A stretch of DNA of 64,000 bases from Tilletiopsis washingtonensis (GCF_003144115.1 NW_020312013.1:248001-312000); one strand, 5' to 3'. Positions 1-12,833 are shown, counted from the stretch's first letter. The notes: generated by a model not told the origin, from the letters alone. Numbers and translations are program-made.

Positions 1-1924
1 CCGCAGAAGAAGGGCGACCCCATGACGGCGCACATCGTGTACACTGTCCGGACAAAGGTGGGCGGCTCGGCGCTCAGCAGCTTGGACCAGATCCTGACGG
101 CCTTGCCACAGACGTCTGCCAACTATTTCCGCTCACAGCAGTTCTCCGTCCTGCGGCGCTACTCCGACTTCCGCTGGCTGCACGCTGCGCTCGTGCACAA
201 CAACCCAGGCGTCTTCATCCCGCCCGTGCCTGAGAAGGTCCGGCTGGCGCGCTTCGCACCTGAGCTGGTCGAGGCGCGGCGGCACGGCCTCGAGAACTGC
301 ATCAACAAGATCGCCAACCACGCGCTGCTGCAGGACGACGAAGACCTGCGCCTCTTTCTGCACAGCGACAACTTTGCGGCCGACGTGAAGCTGAGAGACA
401 TCCGCAAGGGGCCGGTCCCGACGCCCGAGCAGAAGACGTACTTTGGCTGGTCGAGCAGCATGTCTGCGCCCAAGTTCCACGAGTTCGACGAGGTGCGTAC
501 GCACTGCTTGCCGGCGCTGGTCTTGCAACTGATGTGCTGCGCCGTGGCTAGTGGTTCGATGTGCAGAAGGTCTACCTTGATCATCTTGAGGGCCATCTCA
601 AGCAGCTTGTCAAGGCAGTCAATGCTGTGTCGCAACAGCGGCGAGGTGCGTGAGGAATGATTGGCCAGCAGGGTGCACACGCTGACGCCTCACCTGCTGC
701 ACACAGAGACCGCCGCTGCTACGTCAGAGCTCAGTCATGCCATCATGATGCTGTCGGGTAGCTCGCTCTCGCGCAGCCTGTCGACCTGCTTCGCAGGCCT
801 GGGCGAGGTGGAGCGACGCACTTGCGAGCTGGCCGACCTCCAGGCCGAGGCGGATGCGCGGGAGCTGGGCAGCGTGCTGTACGAGTACGAGCGCATCGTC
901 GGCAGCATTAGGGTGAGTCTCTTGGCTGTCCGGCTCGATCTGCCCGGCTCGATGATGCTCACATGACGCCACTTCTGCAGAAAGCTTTCGCTACGCGCGT
1001 CGACGTGTGGCAGGCGTGGCAGCGCTCGGACGAGGAAGGACGCAAGGCACGCATCAGGCACGAGAAGCTCGGACGCGAGGGCCGTGTCAGCAACGAGCGC
1101 CTGCACAGCAGCCTCCTCGATGTGACGGACGCAGAAGGCAAGGCGCTGGCGCTCAAGCGCGACTTTGACCTGGTGGGCCTCAAGTGCAAGGAAGAGATGG
1201 CGCGCTTCGACCACGAGAAGGTCACCGACTTGCGCGCTGCCGTGGACACATGGCTGCAAGGACAGATTGAGAGGCAGCAGGAGGTGAGTGAACCTGTCTC
1301 GCACTCGAGCCTTCATCGTGCTCACACGCCTCGCAGCTCATTGGCGAATGGGCGCAGTACTGCGCCCTGCTCGAGCGCCAGACGGCGCCGCCGCGCCCTG
1401 AGGCGTCTGCAGCGAAGCCGGCGACGCCTGCTGCGCCCGCTCCCGAGACGCAAGACGGCGTGCCGGCCTCGAGCGAGCCAGAAGGCACTGCGCCTAGCCC
1501 GGCCGTGGACCCGGCGACGGAGCAGGCAGAGACCGCAGAGCCTGCGGAGGCGTCTGGGCCCGCGCCCGCCGAGCAGCTGGATGGCGAGCCGGCCGCAGCT
1601 GCAGCAGACGGCGAGGAGGCGCAGCAGGCCGTTGCGCAGCCCTCTGCACCGGAAGAAAGCAAGGCAGCTGTCGCGCCAGCGCCTGATGCACAGCAGGGCG
1701 GTGCAGCTGCACCTGCAGCGCTCGAGAGCACGAGCGAGGCCCCAGCCAGCCAGCCGAAAGCTGTCGAGGACGCGGCCAACGACAAAGACGACCAGGCTGC
1801 ACCAGCCTCGGAGCTGCCCGTGGCAGAGCAAGCGCCACCGCCGGCGGAGACAGCGGCGAAGGTTGAGGAGGAGGAGGCTGCGCCTGTTGCCAAGGCGACC
1901 ACGGCCGAGCTGCTCGGCATCTAG
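1..1924 (+). CDS. VPS5: Vps5/SNX1-type sorting nexin, 5' end cut by the window
   Basis: Retromer-associated sorting nexin: the family binds PI3P on endosomes through a PX domain and forms membrane tubules with a BAR domain for endosome-to-Golgi recycling. Exons: <1-492, 552-645, 728-912, 981-1283, 1337-1924; frames join cleanly at each GT-AG boundary. The first exon carries most of the PX domain, including RRYSDFRWLH and the IPPVPEK segment of the lipid pocket. The next exons give the coiled BAR/Vps5 domain, starting with WFDVQKVYLDHLEGHLKQL. The last exon ends the BAR helix (IGEWAQYCALLER) and then runs about 180 residues of Ala/Pro/Glu-rich, apparently disordered tail that the yeast protein lacks. 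The initiator is upstream of the window. SNX1/Vps5 is favoured over Vps17 because the BAR start matches Vps5, but this was judged by eye. Confidence 0.85.
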
Positions 1925-2243
1925 CTGCAGCGCGAGCCGCTTGCACAAATATATCAGCTGTCGCGTGCATCGCCCGAGACGCGCAAGTGAGGTCGCGATG
2001 ACGCATATAGTGCAGATGTGCCGTGAGGCGGCTGCGTCGCGGCCAGTCGGACGTGACAGGCGCGGCCATGAGGATAGATGGTGAGCGGGATGCGATACAT
2101 GGGGGAGCCGATCGGGTTGAGTAGAAGAGTGAGCACAAGACAATAGCGAGAGACTGAGGCAGGAGAGGGATTCTCATGCGGAAAGAAGAGGGCCACCTGC
2201 GGGGCGCGGCCGAGGAGAGGCGGAGTGATGGAGCTGGCGCAGC
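1925..2243. other. Convergent 3' intergenic spacer VPS5/CDK1
   Basis: A 319 bp tail-to-tail gap between VPS5 (+) and CDK1 (-). It presumably holds both 3' UTRs. I see no open frame with family character and no RNA gene. Confidence 0.6.
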
Positions 2244-3787
2244 TCACGCGGCCGCAGCCTGGAAGTACGGGTGGTCGAGGCACCGCTTGGCTGCGCGCAG
2301 GTGGGGGACAATGTCAGCTATGCAGCAGCCAGTCAGGACTGACAATCAGCAGCACGCACCGCTGACACGTCCGGCCGGGTCGTAGACCAGCATGCCGCGC
2401 AGCAGGTCGATGCCGTGGCCGTCGAGCGCGGGCACGGCCTTTGTCAATGGCACGCCGCTCCACTGCGGGAACGACGACTTGTAGTCGGGCAGGCTCTTGA
2501 CACCCGGCCACTCCTCGTCCGTCGGCGTGCCCAGAGTCCTGCGGCACGCAAGACGCATCAGCCGAGCTGCGAGAGACAAGAAGCGTGCTCGGGCACAAGG
2601 CCTCACCGGAAGATGCGGAAAATCTCGTCGATCTCCGAGTCGCCGGGGAAGAGCGGTGCCCGCATGGCCATCTCCGCAAAGATGCAGCCCACGCTCCACA
2701 TGTCGATGGCCGTGCTGTAATGCCGCGAGCCCAAGAGAACCTCGGGAGCGCGGTACCAGAGCGTCACGACCTGAGCGTCGCAGCGCGTCAGCCCTGCAGC
2801 ACATGCGCTCTGCGTGCTGGCCAGCTCACCTCGTGCGTGTATGTCCGCAGCGGAATGCCAAAGGCACGCGCGAGGCCAAAGTCGGCGAGCTTCAGGTTGC
2901 CCTCCTTGTCGATCAGCAGGTTCTGCGGCTTGAGGTCGCGGTGCAGGATGCGGTGCGCGTGGCAGTAGTAGATGCCGCGGATGAGCTGAAACGTGAATTT
3001 CTGTGGGCGAGAGTCAGTGCTCGAGCGCTGTGGCTGCGTCGGGCCACCTCGCTCTGGCGCAGGCGCGCGCGAGAGTGCTCCATGGTCAGAGGCGAGCCGA
3101 CGAACAGTTCGGCTCTCCGGCTGAGGCGGGCCTCGTCCCTAGCCCTCCTCGTCCACGCTGCGACTCACTCTGACCATGTCCGGGCCCAGGCCGTCCGGGG
3201 TGCTGCCGACATTGTCCATGTACTTCTTCAGGTCGAGGTCGAGGAACTCAAAGACGAGGTAGAGCTTGGACTCCTGGTGAATGATGTCGAGCAGCCTGGA
3301 GTGCGCAAGGGGCGGTCTGAGCTCCTTGCCTCCTGGTAGCCTCGCCAGCAGCACAGAGAGGCCGGAGCGCAGGAGAGCACATGGCTGCGAGTGTGCTGGG
3401 ACGCGAGCCTGCCGAGTGCTGCGAGCATGCTCGGTGCCGCAAGCACACTGCCGGCAGCCGCCGACCTGCACGCCGTGTCCCCGCTCTCTGGCTGCAACGA
3501 CCCACGCCCGCGACGCGACTTACCGGACGATGTTGTCGTCCTTGAGCTCCTTGAGCAGGCTGATCTCGCGGATTGCCGTGCTCGGCACGCCCTCGTCCTC
3601 GGCCTCGAGGCGGATCTTCTTGAGCGCGACGATGCGCCCGCCGGCGCCGGGCGTCAGGTCCTTGGCCTTGTACACGACGCCGTACGTGCCTAGCGGAGAG
3701 ACGCCGCGCTGAGCGGCGGCGCAGCGAGCTGCCCAGTGTATCAGACTCACCCTCGCCGACCTTCTCAATCTTCTGGTAGTTCTCCAT
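2244..3787 (-). CDS. CDK1: Cyclin-dependent kinase 1 (Cdc2/Cdc28), PSTAIRE kinase
   Basis: Master Ser/Thr kinase of the cell cycle, active with cyclins in nucleus and cytoplasm. Seven exons: 3751-3787, 3524-3689, 3169-3295, 2830-3000, 2607-2770, 2360-2538, 2244-2290, giving 296 residues, the usual family size. Visible motifs: the glycine loop GEGTYG with T14 and Y15 at the same positions as the human Wee1/Cdc25 sites; ALKKIR with the ATP lysine; [17 protein letters not shown], the cyclin-binding helix; [19 protein letters not shown]; the activation segment [17 protein letters not shown]; and the [11 protein letters not shown] lobe. The first intron falls inside the glycine loop, and the 228-nt second intron is the longest. 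Upstream is an 875 bp divergent region shared with DGK1 that contains an ACGCGT box at 4308. The exact PSTAIRE sequence separates it from Pho85-type kinases. Confidence 0.97.
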
Positions 3788-4662
3788 GGCAGCAGTGGCG
3801 CGCAGCAGGCGCGGCGCGGTGCCGAGGCGGGCGCGGGTGCGGGTAGGAGCGGGCGGCTCGCGGCGGACGGAGCGAGGCGCAGTGACAGCGGCGCGAGATG
3901 TGAGCAGAAGCTGGGCGCGACGAGGAGTCGTGAGGTGTGTGCTTGAGCGTGAGTTGGGAGTGCTTGTGAGACGATGGAGGTGGGAGAGGGAATGGAGCGG
4001 CGCGCGTAGACGTGCGGCGGTGGCCGTCTCCTTGCCCTTGCCGCGCTTGAGGTGAGCCAGACCAACAGATCGCCATGAGCCGCTGTAGTCGCCCCGCCGC
4101 GCATCTGTATCAAGAGCAGCTCTCCGTAAGGCGCGACTACAAGATCAGCGAGCGGCGGCGTCTTGTGCCGAGCTGGCTGCGCGCCGACCCCGTGCAGCAG
4201 CACCAGCACCAGCAGCCGAGCCGCGGCTGCTGGCAGGGCAAGCCGTGCCTGGCGCGCCACACAGCCGGCGCGCCGGCGTGTTGGTCTCGCACGCCTGGAC
4301 GCGCCCGACGCGTCGCGGTGCTGCCGTCCTGCGAGCGCCTCACACGCCCTGCGTGGAGAGACGCAGCGACGAGCTCGCGGTGAGGGCGAGCAGGTCAAGC
4401 AGGCGGCAGCACCTGTTTCGTCAGCACGCTCAGCACGTCGAAGAGCAGCGTGAGCGCTGGGCGTGAGCCTGGTGCCTGGCGGGCGGGTGTGGACAGCGAC
4501 GTCGCACGAGGCGGTCACGTGATGCGCCCGTGCGTATCAGGCGGCCGGGCGCAAGGCTTGGCCGAGGGCGCGACGCCGTGCGGCTCGCCTCTTCTCGCTT
4601 CCTCTCCTCGACGACGTCCTCAACGCTCACCGCACTTTGCTTCTCCAGTCAGCCCCCAGCGC
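3788..4662. promoter_or_regulatory. Divergent promoter CDK1/DGK1
   Basis: 875 bp between the two start codons, head to head. It contains one ACGCGT (MluI cell-cycle box) at 4308-4313. Pyrimidine-rich DNA ending in CTTCTCCAG just before the DGK1 ATG could be a 5' UTR intron acceptor. Open frames here show Arg/Ser/Ala-rich noise, not conserved protein. Confidence 0.5.
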
Positions 4663-6306
4663 ATGCCTGCTCGGCGCCAGTCTGCCTCTTCCGCCTCGAC
4701 GAGCTCCAGCGCCTCGACGCACCGCCTGCACAACCCCGCGTCGCCGCCGCTCGCCTCGCTCTCGGCGCTGCCGCCGCTGCAGGCCGCCATGTCGCCGGCC
4801 TCCTCTTCCGCCGCAAGCAAGCCGGCGCCGCCACCACCGGCGCGCTCCGACTCGGGCAGCTCCTTCACGACGCGCGCCCGCTCGGCCAGCATCCAGCGCG
4901 GCCAGGCCGTGCTGCGTGCCCTGGCGCGCGCGCCCGAAGATGCCACGCCCAACGGCTCCGGCTCCAACTCGGACGAGGAGCGCTCGGCATCTGCAGGGCC
5001 AGTTCCAGGCCTGAAGAACCAGCCGCAGACGCCGACGGTCGAGGGGCTCAGCGAGGAGGCCAAGGCGAGCGGGCGCGCCAACCGCGAGGGCCTGCGGCGG
5101 CGGGGCGAGCAGAATGAGGTGGAGCGCGCCGTGGGCAAGGATGCAAAGGGCGTGCTCAACAAGCGGCACAAGCCCGCCAAGAGCTGGGAGATTCCGCGCA
5201 AGCTCTTCCACGGCTCCATCGGTGCGTGCTGTGCCTGCGTCGCGGCATGCGCAGCTGGATGCTCACAACGCTCGCGCTTGTCCAGGCTTCTGGGTGCTGT
5301 ATGCGTACCTGTCGGGCGCGGACCTCTCCACCATCGTGCGCACCATGTCCAGCTTCCTGGCCATCGTGGGCACGGCCGATGTGATCCGGCTCAACAACCC
5401 GGCCTTTGAGCGCGTGTACGAGAGCGTGCTGGGTGCGCTGATGCGCGAGGCAGAGAAGGTGAGTCGTTGTGCTGGAGCAAAGCAGTAGCGGCAGCAGCTG
5501 CGCGAGGCTGGCGCCGGCGACTCTCTGGGCTGTTGTCTGGCTTGTGAGCCTCCACATAGCGTGCTGATGCCGCCTTCGCCTCCGCAGAAGCAAGTCAACG
5601 GTGTGGTGCCGTTCCTGATCGGCGTCATCACGTGCCTGCACTTCTTCCCGGAAGACATTGCCTGCGTCTCCGTCATGATGTGAGTGGCAGCCTTCTTTGC
5701 CTAATGCTGCGCATCACAGCGAGGCTGATGCTTTCATGCCCTCGTGCTCGCAGGCTCTCGTGGGGCGACACTGCCGCGTCGGTCTTCGGCCGTCTCTTCG
5801 GCCGCTACACGCCGCCGCTGCCGTCGCCGCCCTTTGCGAGCCGCAAGTCGTCTGCGGGCTTCCTGGCCGCCGTCATTGCCGGCACGGCCACGGCGTACGT
5901 CTTCTGGGGCACCGGCATTGCCGTGCGCGGCGAGCGGCCGTCGGGCCTCAGCTGGACGCCTACGCACGCCGTCTTCGGCACGCCGGCCACGCACGGGCCG
6001 CTGCACTCCGGCTGGACCGGGCTGCGCTGGGGCTTCCGTGCCTCGCCGCCGCTGGCGCCCTCGAGCAGCCTCGGACAGACGGCCAGCTCCGTCTTTGCAG
6101 CCGCCAAGGCGCAGCTGCTCCCCGGCAGCACCGTGGCCGCCATGCCGCTCTGGCTGCTCTGCTCCGGCGCCGGCCTCGTGGCGGGCGTCGTGGAGGGCCT
6201 CGAGCTTGGCGGCGTCGACGACAACCTCAGCCTGCCCATCGGGAGCGCCATCGGCATCCAGGCGCTGCTGTGGGCATGGGGTCGTCTCGCCTCGCTGTGG
6301 GCATAA
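4663..6306 (+). CDS. DGK1: CTP-dependent diacylglycerol kinase (Dgk1 family)
   Basis: Integral ER/nuclear-membrane enzyme that phosphorylates diacylglycerol to phosphatidate using CTP, opposing the Pah1 lipin phosphatase. Exons 4663-5221, 5286-5458, 5588-5679, 5754-6306 give 458 residues. Residues 1 to about 170 are a Ser/Pro/Ala-rich cytosolic region. The conserved core starts at about 177 with IPRKLFHGSIGFWVLY, followed by several hydrophobic spans and the family signature LSWGDTAASVFGRLFGRY near residue 276, which resembles CDP-alcohol and dolichol-kinase-type CTP enzymes. The last exon holds further membrane spans (SAGFLAAVIAGTATAYVFW; AMPLWLLCSGAGLVAGVVEG) and ends close to the membrane. 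Dolichol kinase Sec59 is the alternative, but the RKLFHG and GDTAAS combination with this length fits Dgk1 better. The ATG follows CCAGCGC with no earlier in-frame ATG in the same exon. Confidence 0.82.
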
Positions 6307-9300
6307 TGGCGCCAAAAAGTTACGAGTGCAAATGCCCGATGCGCATCGCCGTCTGCGGAGCCGGCAAGCCAAGGGCCGTCGCGACGCCGAGGCGGACCTC
6401 GAAGCTCATCCCGCGCGCTGGCATGACCTGACGCCAGCAGCCAATTCGCAAATGCTGCCGTCCTCGCGGTAGAGCAGAGACGGGCTCTGAAATTGTCCGC
6501 TGCGTCTCCGGCATGCTTGCGAGGCGTGCCGGTCGATGGGCGGGTCGAGGGAGAAGGGGTCGTCGACAAGGGCGCAAATAATCTATTTTGATACCAGCTC
6601 TGCAGCGCAGCGACGCCCGTCCGTGGTGAAGCCACCAGCCATGGCGGCGCTGACAGGCAGGCTTAATGCAGGCACAGGACATGGCGCTTTGGTCGCCCGC
6701 AGGGTGGCGCGATGGCGCCAGAAGCCCAGCAGCGCCAGCCACACCGGTGGGTGGCAGCGGCAGGCTGCTTGCTGTGCCTGAGAAGCTCGTCTGCGCCCGG
6801 AGGCCTGAGCGGGGCTGTGGCTGGCAAGTCTGCGCCTGCGCCTGCCGCTGGGAGCGGCGACGAGCACTGCTGCATGCTGCGCGCCCCCTGAGACGGCCCG
6901 GCGCCGCGGGCATCCCACTCGAGGCCGCAGCATCGATAGCCGCCTGACGCTCACGATTTCTTTGCCGGCTCTCAGCGCTGGCTGGCCGCCACAGGCCTCT
7001 CGCATCTCGAGCTCTCGTTGCGGCCCGCAGCTCGCCTGTGCCTGCTTGTATGCCGACCTGCACGCAGCACCGCAGGAGACATGGATCGCCTCGTACCACC
7101 CTCGGCCATGGCCAAGGAGGCCCCTCCTCCGCTCCGGCGACGACGTTGCCGGTGCGGGCGCATGTGCACATGCAGAATGCGAGGACGGAGCAGCGGCGGC
7201 GTCGCACCCGACTGACGACGGCGCTGCACGGCGCTGACCTTGACGCGCTGCGGTCGCGCGGGGTCTGGACTCGGCGCCGGACTCCGCATGCCGCCGCCCG
7301 TCGCCCCGCTCGCGAACGCCGACCCTTGGACGGCGCTCGCGCGCTGCCTCATGGCCCGACCCTGGCCCTCGCAGCACGGCGTGGCTGACCGTACGACTTT
7401 GCGTGGGCGAGGTGAAAGCTGCTCTGCGGCGCACGTGAGGCAGGCACGCCGGCGCCGCCGTTGCGGAGAGCATCTGCGCTCTCTGGCTCCGCGGACGGTG
7501 TGGAAACGGGGGCAGCGGCTGCCCTCTGCTCCTTGCCTGCTCGGCGGCTCTGCGCAGAGGTCCCGCAGCCCGCGCAATAGCGGGCCGACGGCAGCTATCG
7601 CAGCGTTACGCCGTTGCGCAGCGCCTCTTGCGCAGTGTGCATGCTTGCGTATGGGAGGCTCCGCAAGTGGCTCTGCCGCGATGTCGGGAGGTGACGCAGC
7701 GAGGTGCGATGCTTGCTGACGCGCGCGCCGCGGCGCGGGCCGCGTGCGGCGCCTCCGAGCGTCACCCTCGCGCCGCACGCATCGCGCCCATGGGCATCGC
7801 CCGGCGCCGTTCCGCGTTCCTCGCGCCGCCGTCGCTGATGCTTGCTCGCCATCGCGCCTTGCTGCCCCCCGCGCGCGCCACCCACCATGCCTGCCCCTCC
7901 CTCCCACGCCTCGTGCGCCATTGGCTACATGCGTCGCCCTGCCGCTCCGTATCACGGTCCTCGAGCACGCCCGCCCTGCCATGCGATGCGCGCAGCTTGA
8001 AGCCCGTGGGCCGGCCAGCCGGCACACGCATCGCCGGCGCGGGAGGCACACAGCACCGCCCGGCGCCGGCCGTCATGCGTCGCTTTCTCTGCGTCGCAGC
8101 CGCTGCGATGCAGATGCTGCAGCGCTGCGTCCTGCGCAGGCGGTGCGAGCGGCGGAACACCAAAGGCGAGCGTCCGAGCTGCTCTCGCGCACCCTTCGCC
8201 TCGGCGCTGCTGCGCTGCCGCTGCCCGAGGGTCGCGCGGCGCATGGCCGTGGGCGAGACTCGGCGTGCGGCAGCTCGGGCTTGAGCCCAGCGGCGCTGCG
8301 CCCCCGGGAACGGTGGCGTCGCTAGCGGCCCTTTGGACAGCTCTGAAGCGCAGCGCGGCGCCGGCCCTGCTTGAGAGCGCCGGCGCAAGAACTGGCCGCG
8401 CATGGCGGGGCATCCGCCTCGCTTGCCCGCCCGCCACACGCCGCCCGCAGCGCCGCAGAGCGCAGCAGTCTCTGGCCCTGCACGGCGAGCGGCTCGCCGA
8501 CTGCCCGGCGCGCTGGGCGGCGCGGGCGGAGTCTGCGCCGAGCTCGCCGTGCCCTCTGCGCCTGTGCCGGCCGCGGGTAGCGCAGCAGCAAAGCCATGCG
8601 GCCGAGCGCAAAGGCGTGCCCACGCCTCGCACAACGCAGCTGCAGCGAAGCCGGCAGGCGGCCGCGCCGGCGTGCTTCTGCGCAGCGGCCCTTCACGCTC
8701 CGCGCCGTCGTTTGTGCGTGCCGTGGCGTCTGAGCGGCTGGACTCTGCGGCTGGCGCTTCGTGGTCAGCAGCGCGCTGCTGAGCGGCTGCTGCAGCGGTG
8801 CTTGGGCATCGCACGCAGGCCAGCTCGCGGCTGCACGTCCGACGCTGTGCCTGCGCCTGCCGCCCTGCGCGCGCTGCCCGCTGCGACGCGCCCTGCCTTT
8901 AGCTTGCACACGCGCGCGAGCTAGGCAGCGCCCACCGGCCCCCCTCCGCCTCCTTGCACCTCGCATCTTGCCTCTCCTCGCTGCCATCCCTCCCGCCAAC
9001 ATCTCGCGCACACCCTCACCGCCAGCCTCGCACTGCCGCAATCGGCTGCTCGCACACTAACGTCTCTGCAGGCACGCTCGGCGCAGCGTGCATTGCCGTG
9101 CAGCTCGCGCCGCTCGGCCGCTTGCGACGGCACCACCACCCACTCGCCCGCTCTTGGCGTGCCCCTGCGGCTACGTCACTGCAGTGAGCCTCTGCCGCCG
9201 CTTCGAGAGCGCCTGTCGTCGACGTCTCCGCCGCTGCAGCCCCGATCTGGTTGGCTGGACGCACTAGCGCTTGCCGCTTCTGCTGTCAGGTTGGCAGACA

Positions 9301-9345
9301 GCGCCTCCAGGGTCTCTTCCTTCGCACCACCATCACCCACCCGAC
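6307..9345. other. 3 kb gene-free, GC-rich region upstream of the RAX1-like gene
   Basis: No gene supported on either strand. Open frames of up to 350 codons run through it on both strands, but they are Arg/Ala/Cys/His-rich, contain no recognisable motif, and are expected at this GC content because stop codons are rare. No credible splice-linked coding series was found. The last 400 bp are more pyrimidine-rich and probably hold the promoter and 5' UTR of the gene starting at 9346. Confidence 0.55.
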
Positions 9346-11698
9346 ATGTCCTCTGGCAACCGCGACGTGGCGTCCATGACGGCCTCGACCTCCGCGCACA
9401 CGCTCGACGACGTCGTGCCGGCACCCAGCCGGATGCCGCTGCCGCACCGCTGCTCCAGCGCGCTGACGCGCTCGACGGGCTCCGAGCTGCCGCCGTCGGC
9501 CTCGCCCACGGCGCCACTGCTGCCGCTGCCGCAGCCGGCGCACGTCGCCACCTACTTGCCCAGCGGCTATGTCTGCGACGACCCGCGCGGCTGCAGCTTC
9601 TCGGCCGAGGGCGAGTTGCTCATCGGCGGCATCGGCATCGACGGCCGCAACACGCAGACGGGCGAGGAGGGCTGGGCCAGTCCCCGTGTGGCGCGCACGC
9701 CGCGGCGCAAGGACGGCGGCCTCCGCCGTGGACGCCTGTATCCGGGTGCGGACGAGAGTGGCGACGTCTGTCTCAACTCGGCGGCGGGCTTCACGGCGTG
9801 CAGCCCGAACAACTCGTCGGCCGGCAGCTGTGCGTCGCGCAAGAGCGGCTCGGGCAAGGCGCTGCGCAACGCATGGCGCCTTGTCTCGCGGCGGCCGAAC
9901 TCCATCATCGAGGAGGAGCTGCCGGCGCCGCGCCCTGCCGTGTCTGTCGAGGACATTGTTGAGCGCCGCACATGCCGTCCAATCTCGCTGCGTGAGTGAC
10001 TCGTGGAGGACTAGAGCCAGACCTGGTCTGCTGACGCTTCACGCCACTGCAGCCGACTTTCGGAGCCACTTGCTGTCGCAACGTCTTGGCGCTGCCGCTT
10101 CGACATCACGCGTGACGCTGGAGCCAGATCTCTCCTTCCTCGGTGGCGCACCTGTTCACGCACCGCGTGGTGTGCTGGACCTTGAGGCGCGCGGCAGCTC
10201 GAGCGACCACGAGAAGACGCTCGTCAACGACGACGTGCCCGTCGAGCACACGGGTAAGGGCCGCGCCCGCGTCGTCTCTCCGCCCGAGGGCGACGAGCTC
10301 GACGCGCTGGACTTCGTCGTCGCCGTCGACCGCTACGCACGCGAGTACCGCTCGCTCAGTGCCTCGCACAAGGCGCGCATCCCGGAGCTGCAGCGTGGCG
10401 ACGACGCCGCGTGCCGCGTCAGCGTCAGCTCGCAGGTGCTCAACAAGTCCGACTCGCGCATCTCAATCTCCGAGCAGCCGCTGCGCAAGCGCTTCAACAA
10501 TCTCGTCGCCACCTACGTCGGCGAGCTGGGCAAGCCGGGTCAGGCGCCGTCTCGTCGCGCGCCGCGGCTGTCCTGGATGAGCGGCCTGGGCCTCATCTCC
10601 GAGGAGCTGGTGCGCCAGACGCTCGCCGACGCAACGCTCACAACGCACCCGGACGCGCTCATGGCGCTCAGCGTGGCCGTGACGGCGCATCTCGACACGC
10701 ATGTGCTGCCGGCGTTCTTCGAGTCTGCCTCGCAGAACCTCGGCACCAAGGCCAAGCGCGGCCGTCTGGCCGTTGGCATCGTCTGCACTGCACTCGCCAT
10801 CCTCCTGTCGGTGCTGCTCATCATCGAGCCAAGCCCGCTCTCGCCGCACTACCACACGCCCAACGCCGGTGACCGCGGGCGCGTCGAGCGCTGGTACCGC
10901 ATCCTGACGCTGCCGCTCTGGATGGCCGGCTTTGGCTACATCATCGCGGCGTGGACAGGCGTGTGCGTGTGGCTCAGCCTGCGCGGCAACCATGAGCCGG
11001 CCAAGGGCACCGAGGAGGCCAAGATGCAGACGCCGGCCCACCTCATCGAGGCATCGACGGGCGAGAAGTCGGCGCAGGCCGACGAGGACTACAAGAGCGA
11101 GGCGGGCGGCGATGCCGCTGCCGAGGCAGCCCCGACGCCTGGTCCGTGGCTCATGGCGCCGGAGCTCAAGGCGCTGCTGCTTTACTTTGTGCCCTCGCGC
11201 TTCAAGCGCACGGCGGCCGAGGATGCGCTCCCTCGCACTGCCACGTACGCCTCGACGACACCCGCACCGGCGCCCGTGCACCGCGCCGAGCGCACGACGT
11301 CGCGCGGCGTGCAGACGCCGCTGGCCGACCCGCTCGTCGAGCAGCGGCGCATGTCGCCGAGCACGAGCAGCGTGCTGGCGCGCTCCTTCCACGTGCCCGG
11401 CCTGCCGCTCTCCGTCGGCTTCGTCTCGGCCAAGCCGACGCTCGATGCCCTGCCGCGCTCGCCGCGCCTCGGCACGTCGACGGCGGCGCCGAGCGTGCAC
11501 TCTGTCGCTGCGGCGCCTCGCTCCTCGCCGCGCACCTGGTGGAAGGCGGCGCTGAACTGGACCGGCTTCGCCACCGACACGGAGCAGGTGTTCGACGAGC
11601 ACGTGCGCCGCACGCACCAGCTCTCGGCGCTCAAGGCGATGCTGCAGTGCACCGTCCTCTCCGTCATTGCCACGGTTGTCGTCGTCGCCATCCCCTGA
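9346..11698 (+). CDS. RGS-domain transmembrane protein, Rax1-like
   Basis: Two exons, 9346-9991 and 10053-11698, give 763 residues. Residues 1 to about 215 are low-complexity and probably cytosolic. A divergent RGS-type helical domain covers about 298-435, from DALDFVVAVDRYAREYRSL to LDTHVLPAFFESASQNL. It is followed by hydrophobic segments at about 454-475 (LAVGIVCTALAILLSVLLII) and 500-522 (MAGFGYIIAAWTGVCVWLSL), then a 190-residue disordered loop, and a last hydrophobic segment forming the extreme C-terminus (MLQCTVLSVIATVVVVAIP). RGS followed by three membrane spans with a short tail is the layout of yeast Rax1, which marks bipolar bud sites together with Rax2. The name rests on architecture, so I leave the symbol empty. 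A true G-alpha GAP role is not implied, because the catalytic RGS residues cannot be checked by eye. Confidence 0.7.
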
Positions 11699-12833
11699 TT
11701 ATTTTCCTCCTGTATCGCACCTCGGACTGTCTTCACTGTCACCGCTCTCACGGCCGCTCAATGTCACCACCATCTGTCCTCCTGTTCCCACGCGATGTGT
11801 GCGCGCCTGCCGGCAAGCTTGCCCCGAGCATCATGAGCGATGCGATGCTTGACATTGAGCGACCCAGCAGCGCCGAGCGGCGAGGTGCCGAGCGCAGCCG
11901 AGAGCGTCGCGTGTGCGGGCGCAGTGCGGGCAGTTGGCAACGGGCGAGCCGAGCGGGTGCTGCGCCGAGGCACCGCGGCGGCGCGACCGATGGACAGGCT
12001 GCGTCAAGGGGCGGCTCGACGCGCGTGTGTTGCGCCACGCCTTTGCGCGCGTCACCTTGCCTCTCGCCTCACCTCGCACCTGCCTCCGGCGGCGCTGCCT
12101 CACTTTTTCGCTCTCCGGCCTCGGCAGCACGTCCGGAGCACAAGGATGGGCACATCAGCAGCACAAGCCAGCTCGGCCTTGCCGTGAGCGTAGTCCGGCA
12201 ACATCCACGCTGCGAGGCTGTGCGCGCATCCCGGCTCGGCAGCGCCCATCCTCGCAGCGCAGCGCCGCAGCAGACCCATCAACTCTGCTCGATCAGGCAG
12301 CTGCACGCTCTGCCTCGGCAAGGCTCGGCACCGTGCCGCCGCAGCTCGGCAGTCTTGATGTGCGCCAGGGTGCGCCGGAGTTGCAGCGCCGAGGCAGAGG
12401 GCCACGGCCGTCACACGAGCGCCAAGCGCCGAGGGAGCCCGGCGGCGGAAGAGCATGGACGCCGTAGAGTTGAGCTGTCGCCGGCGCTGCGAGCCGGCAG
12501 GGCCCTCAAAAGGCGGAGCTCGGCGGCGTGCCTGGCTTGCCTCCTCACCACCAGCCCATCCACGGTCACTCTCTCCACTCTTCTCCTTCGTCTCCGTCCC
12601 TGACTCTGGCAGTCTCGGACTTTCCCTTGAGCGCGCGTGCATCAGCTCTCTTTCACTCCTTCGTCTGGTCCTCTCGCTCCGCTGTGCGGTCTCGAGTAGC
12701 CACCTCCCGCCAGTCGTCGCTCGCCTGCTGTAGATCAGCTCGCACGCTCTCTTTTCTTGCTCCGGCCCTTCCTCAACTCCAAGGACCGGTTCCTTTTCCA
12801 TCCCTCATCCCGACTAGCCTCCACGCTATCAAC
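11699..12833. promoter_or_regulatory. Intergenic region with CT-rich promoter of the secreted repeat protein
   Basis: 1.1 kb between two same-strand genes. The first 850 bp hold nothing recognisable. From about 12,556 to 12,830 the plus strand is strongly pyrimidine-rich (repeated CTCT/CCTT/TCTC blocks). Such tracts precede highly expressed fungal genes and often mark the transcription start zone; assigning that here is inference. The ATG at 12834 follows TATCAAC, giving A at -3. Confidence 0.5.

Noticed and set aside
7762-8814. A 350-codon minus-strand frame in the 6.3-9.3 kb gap
   Set aside because: Arg/Ala/Cys-rich composition, no motif, no splice partners, and equally long frames on the other strand.
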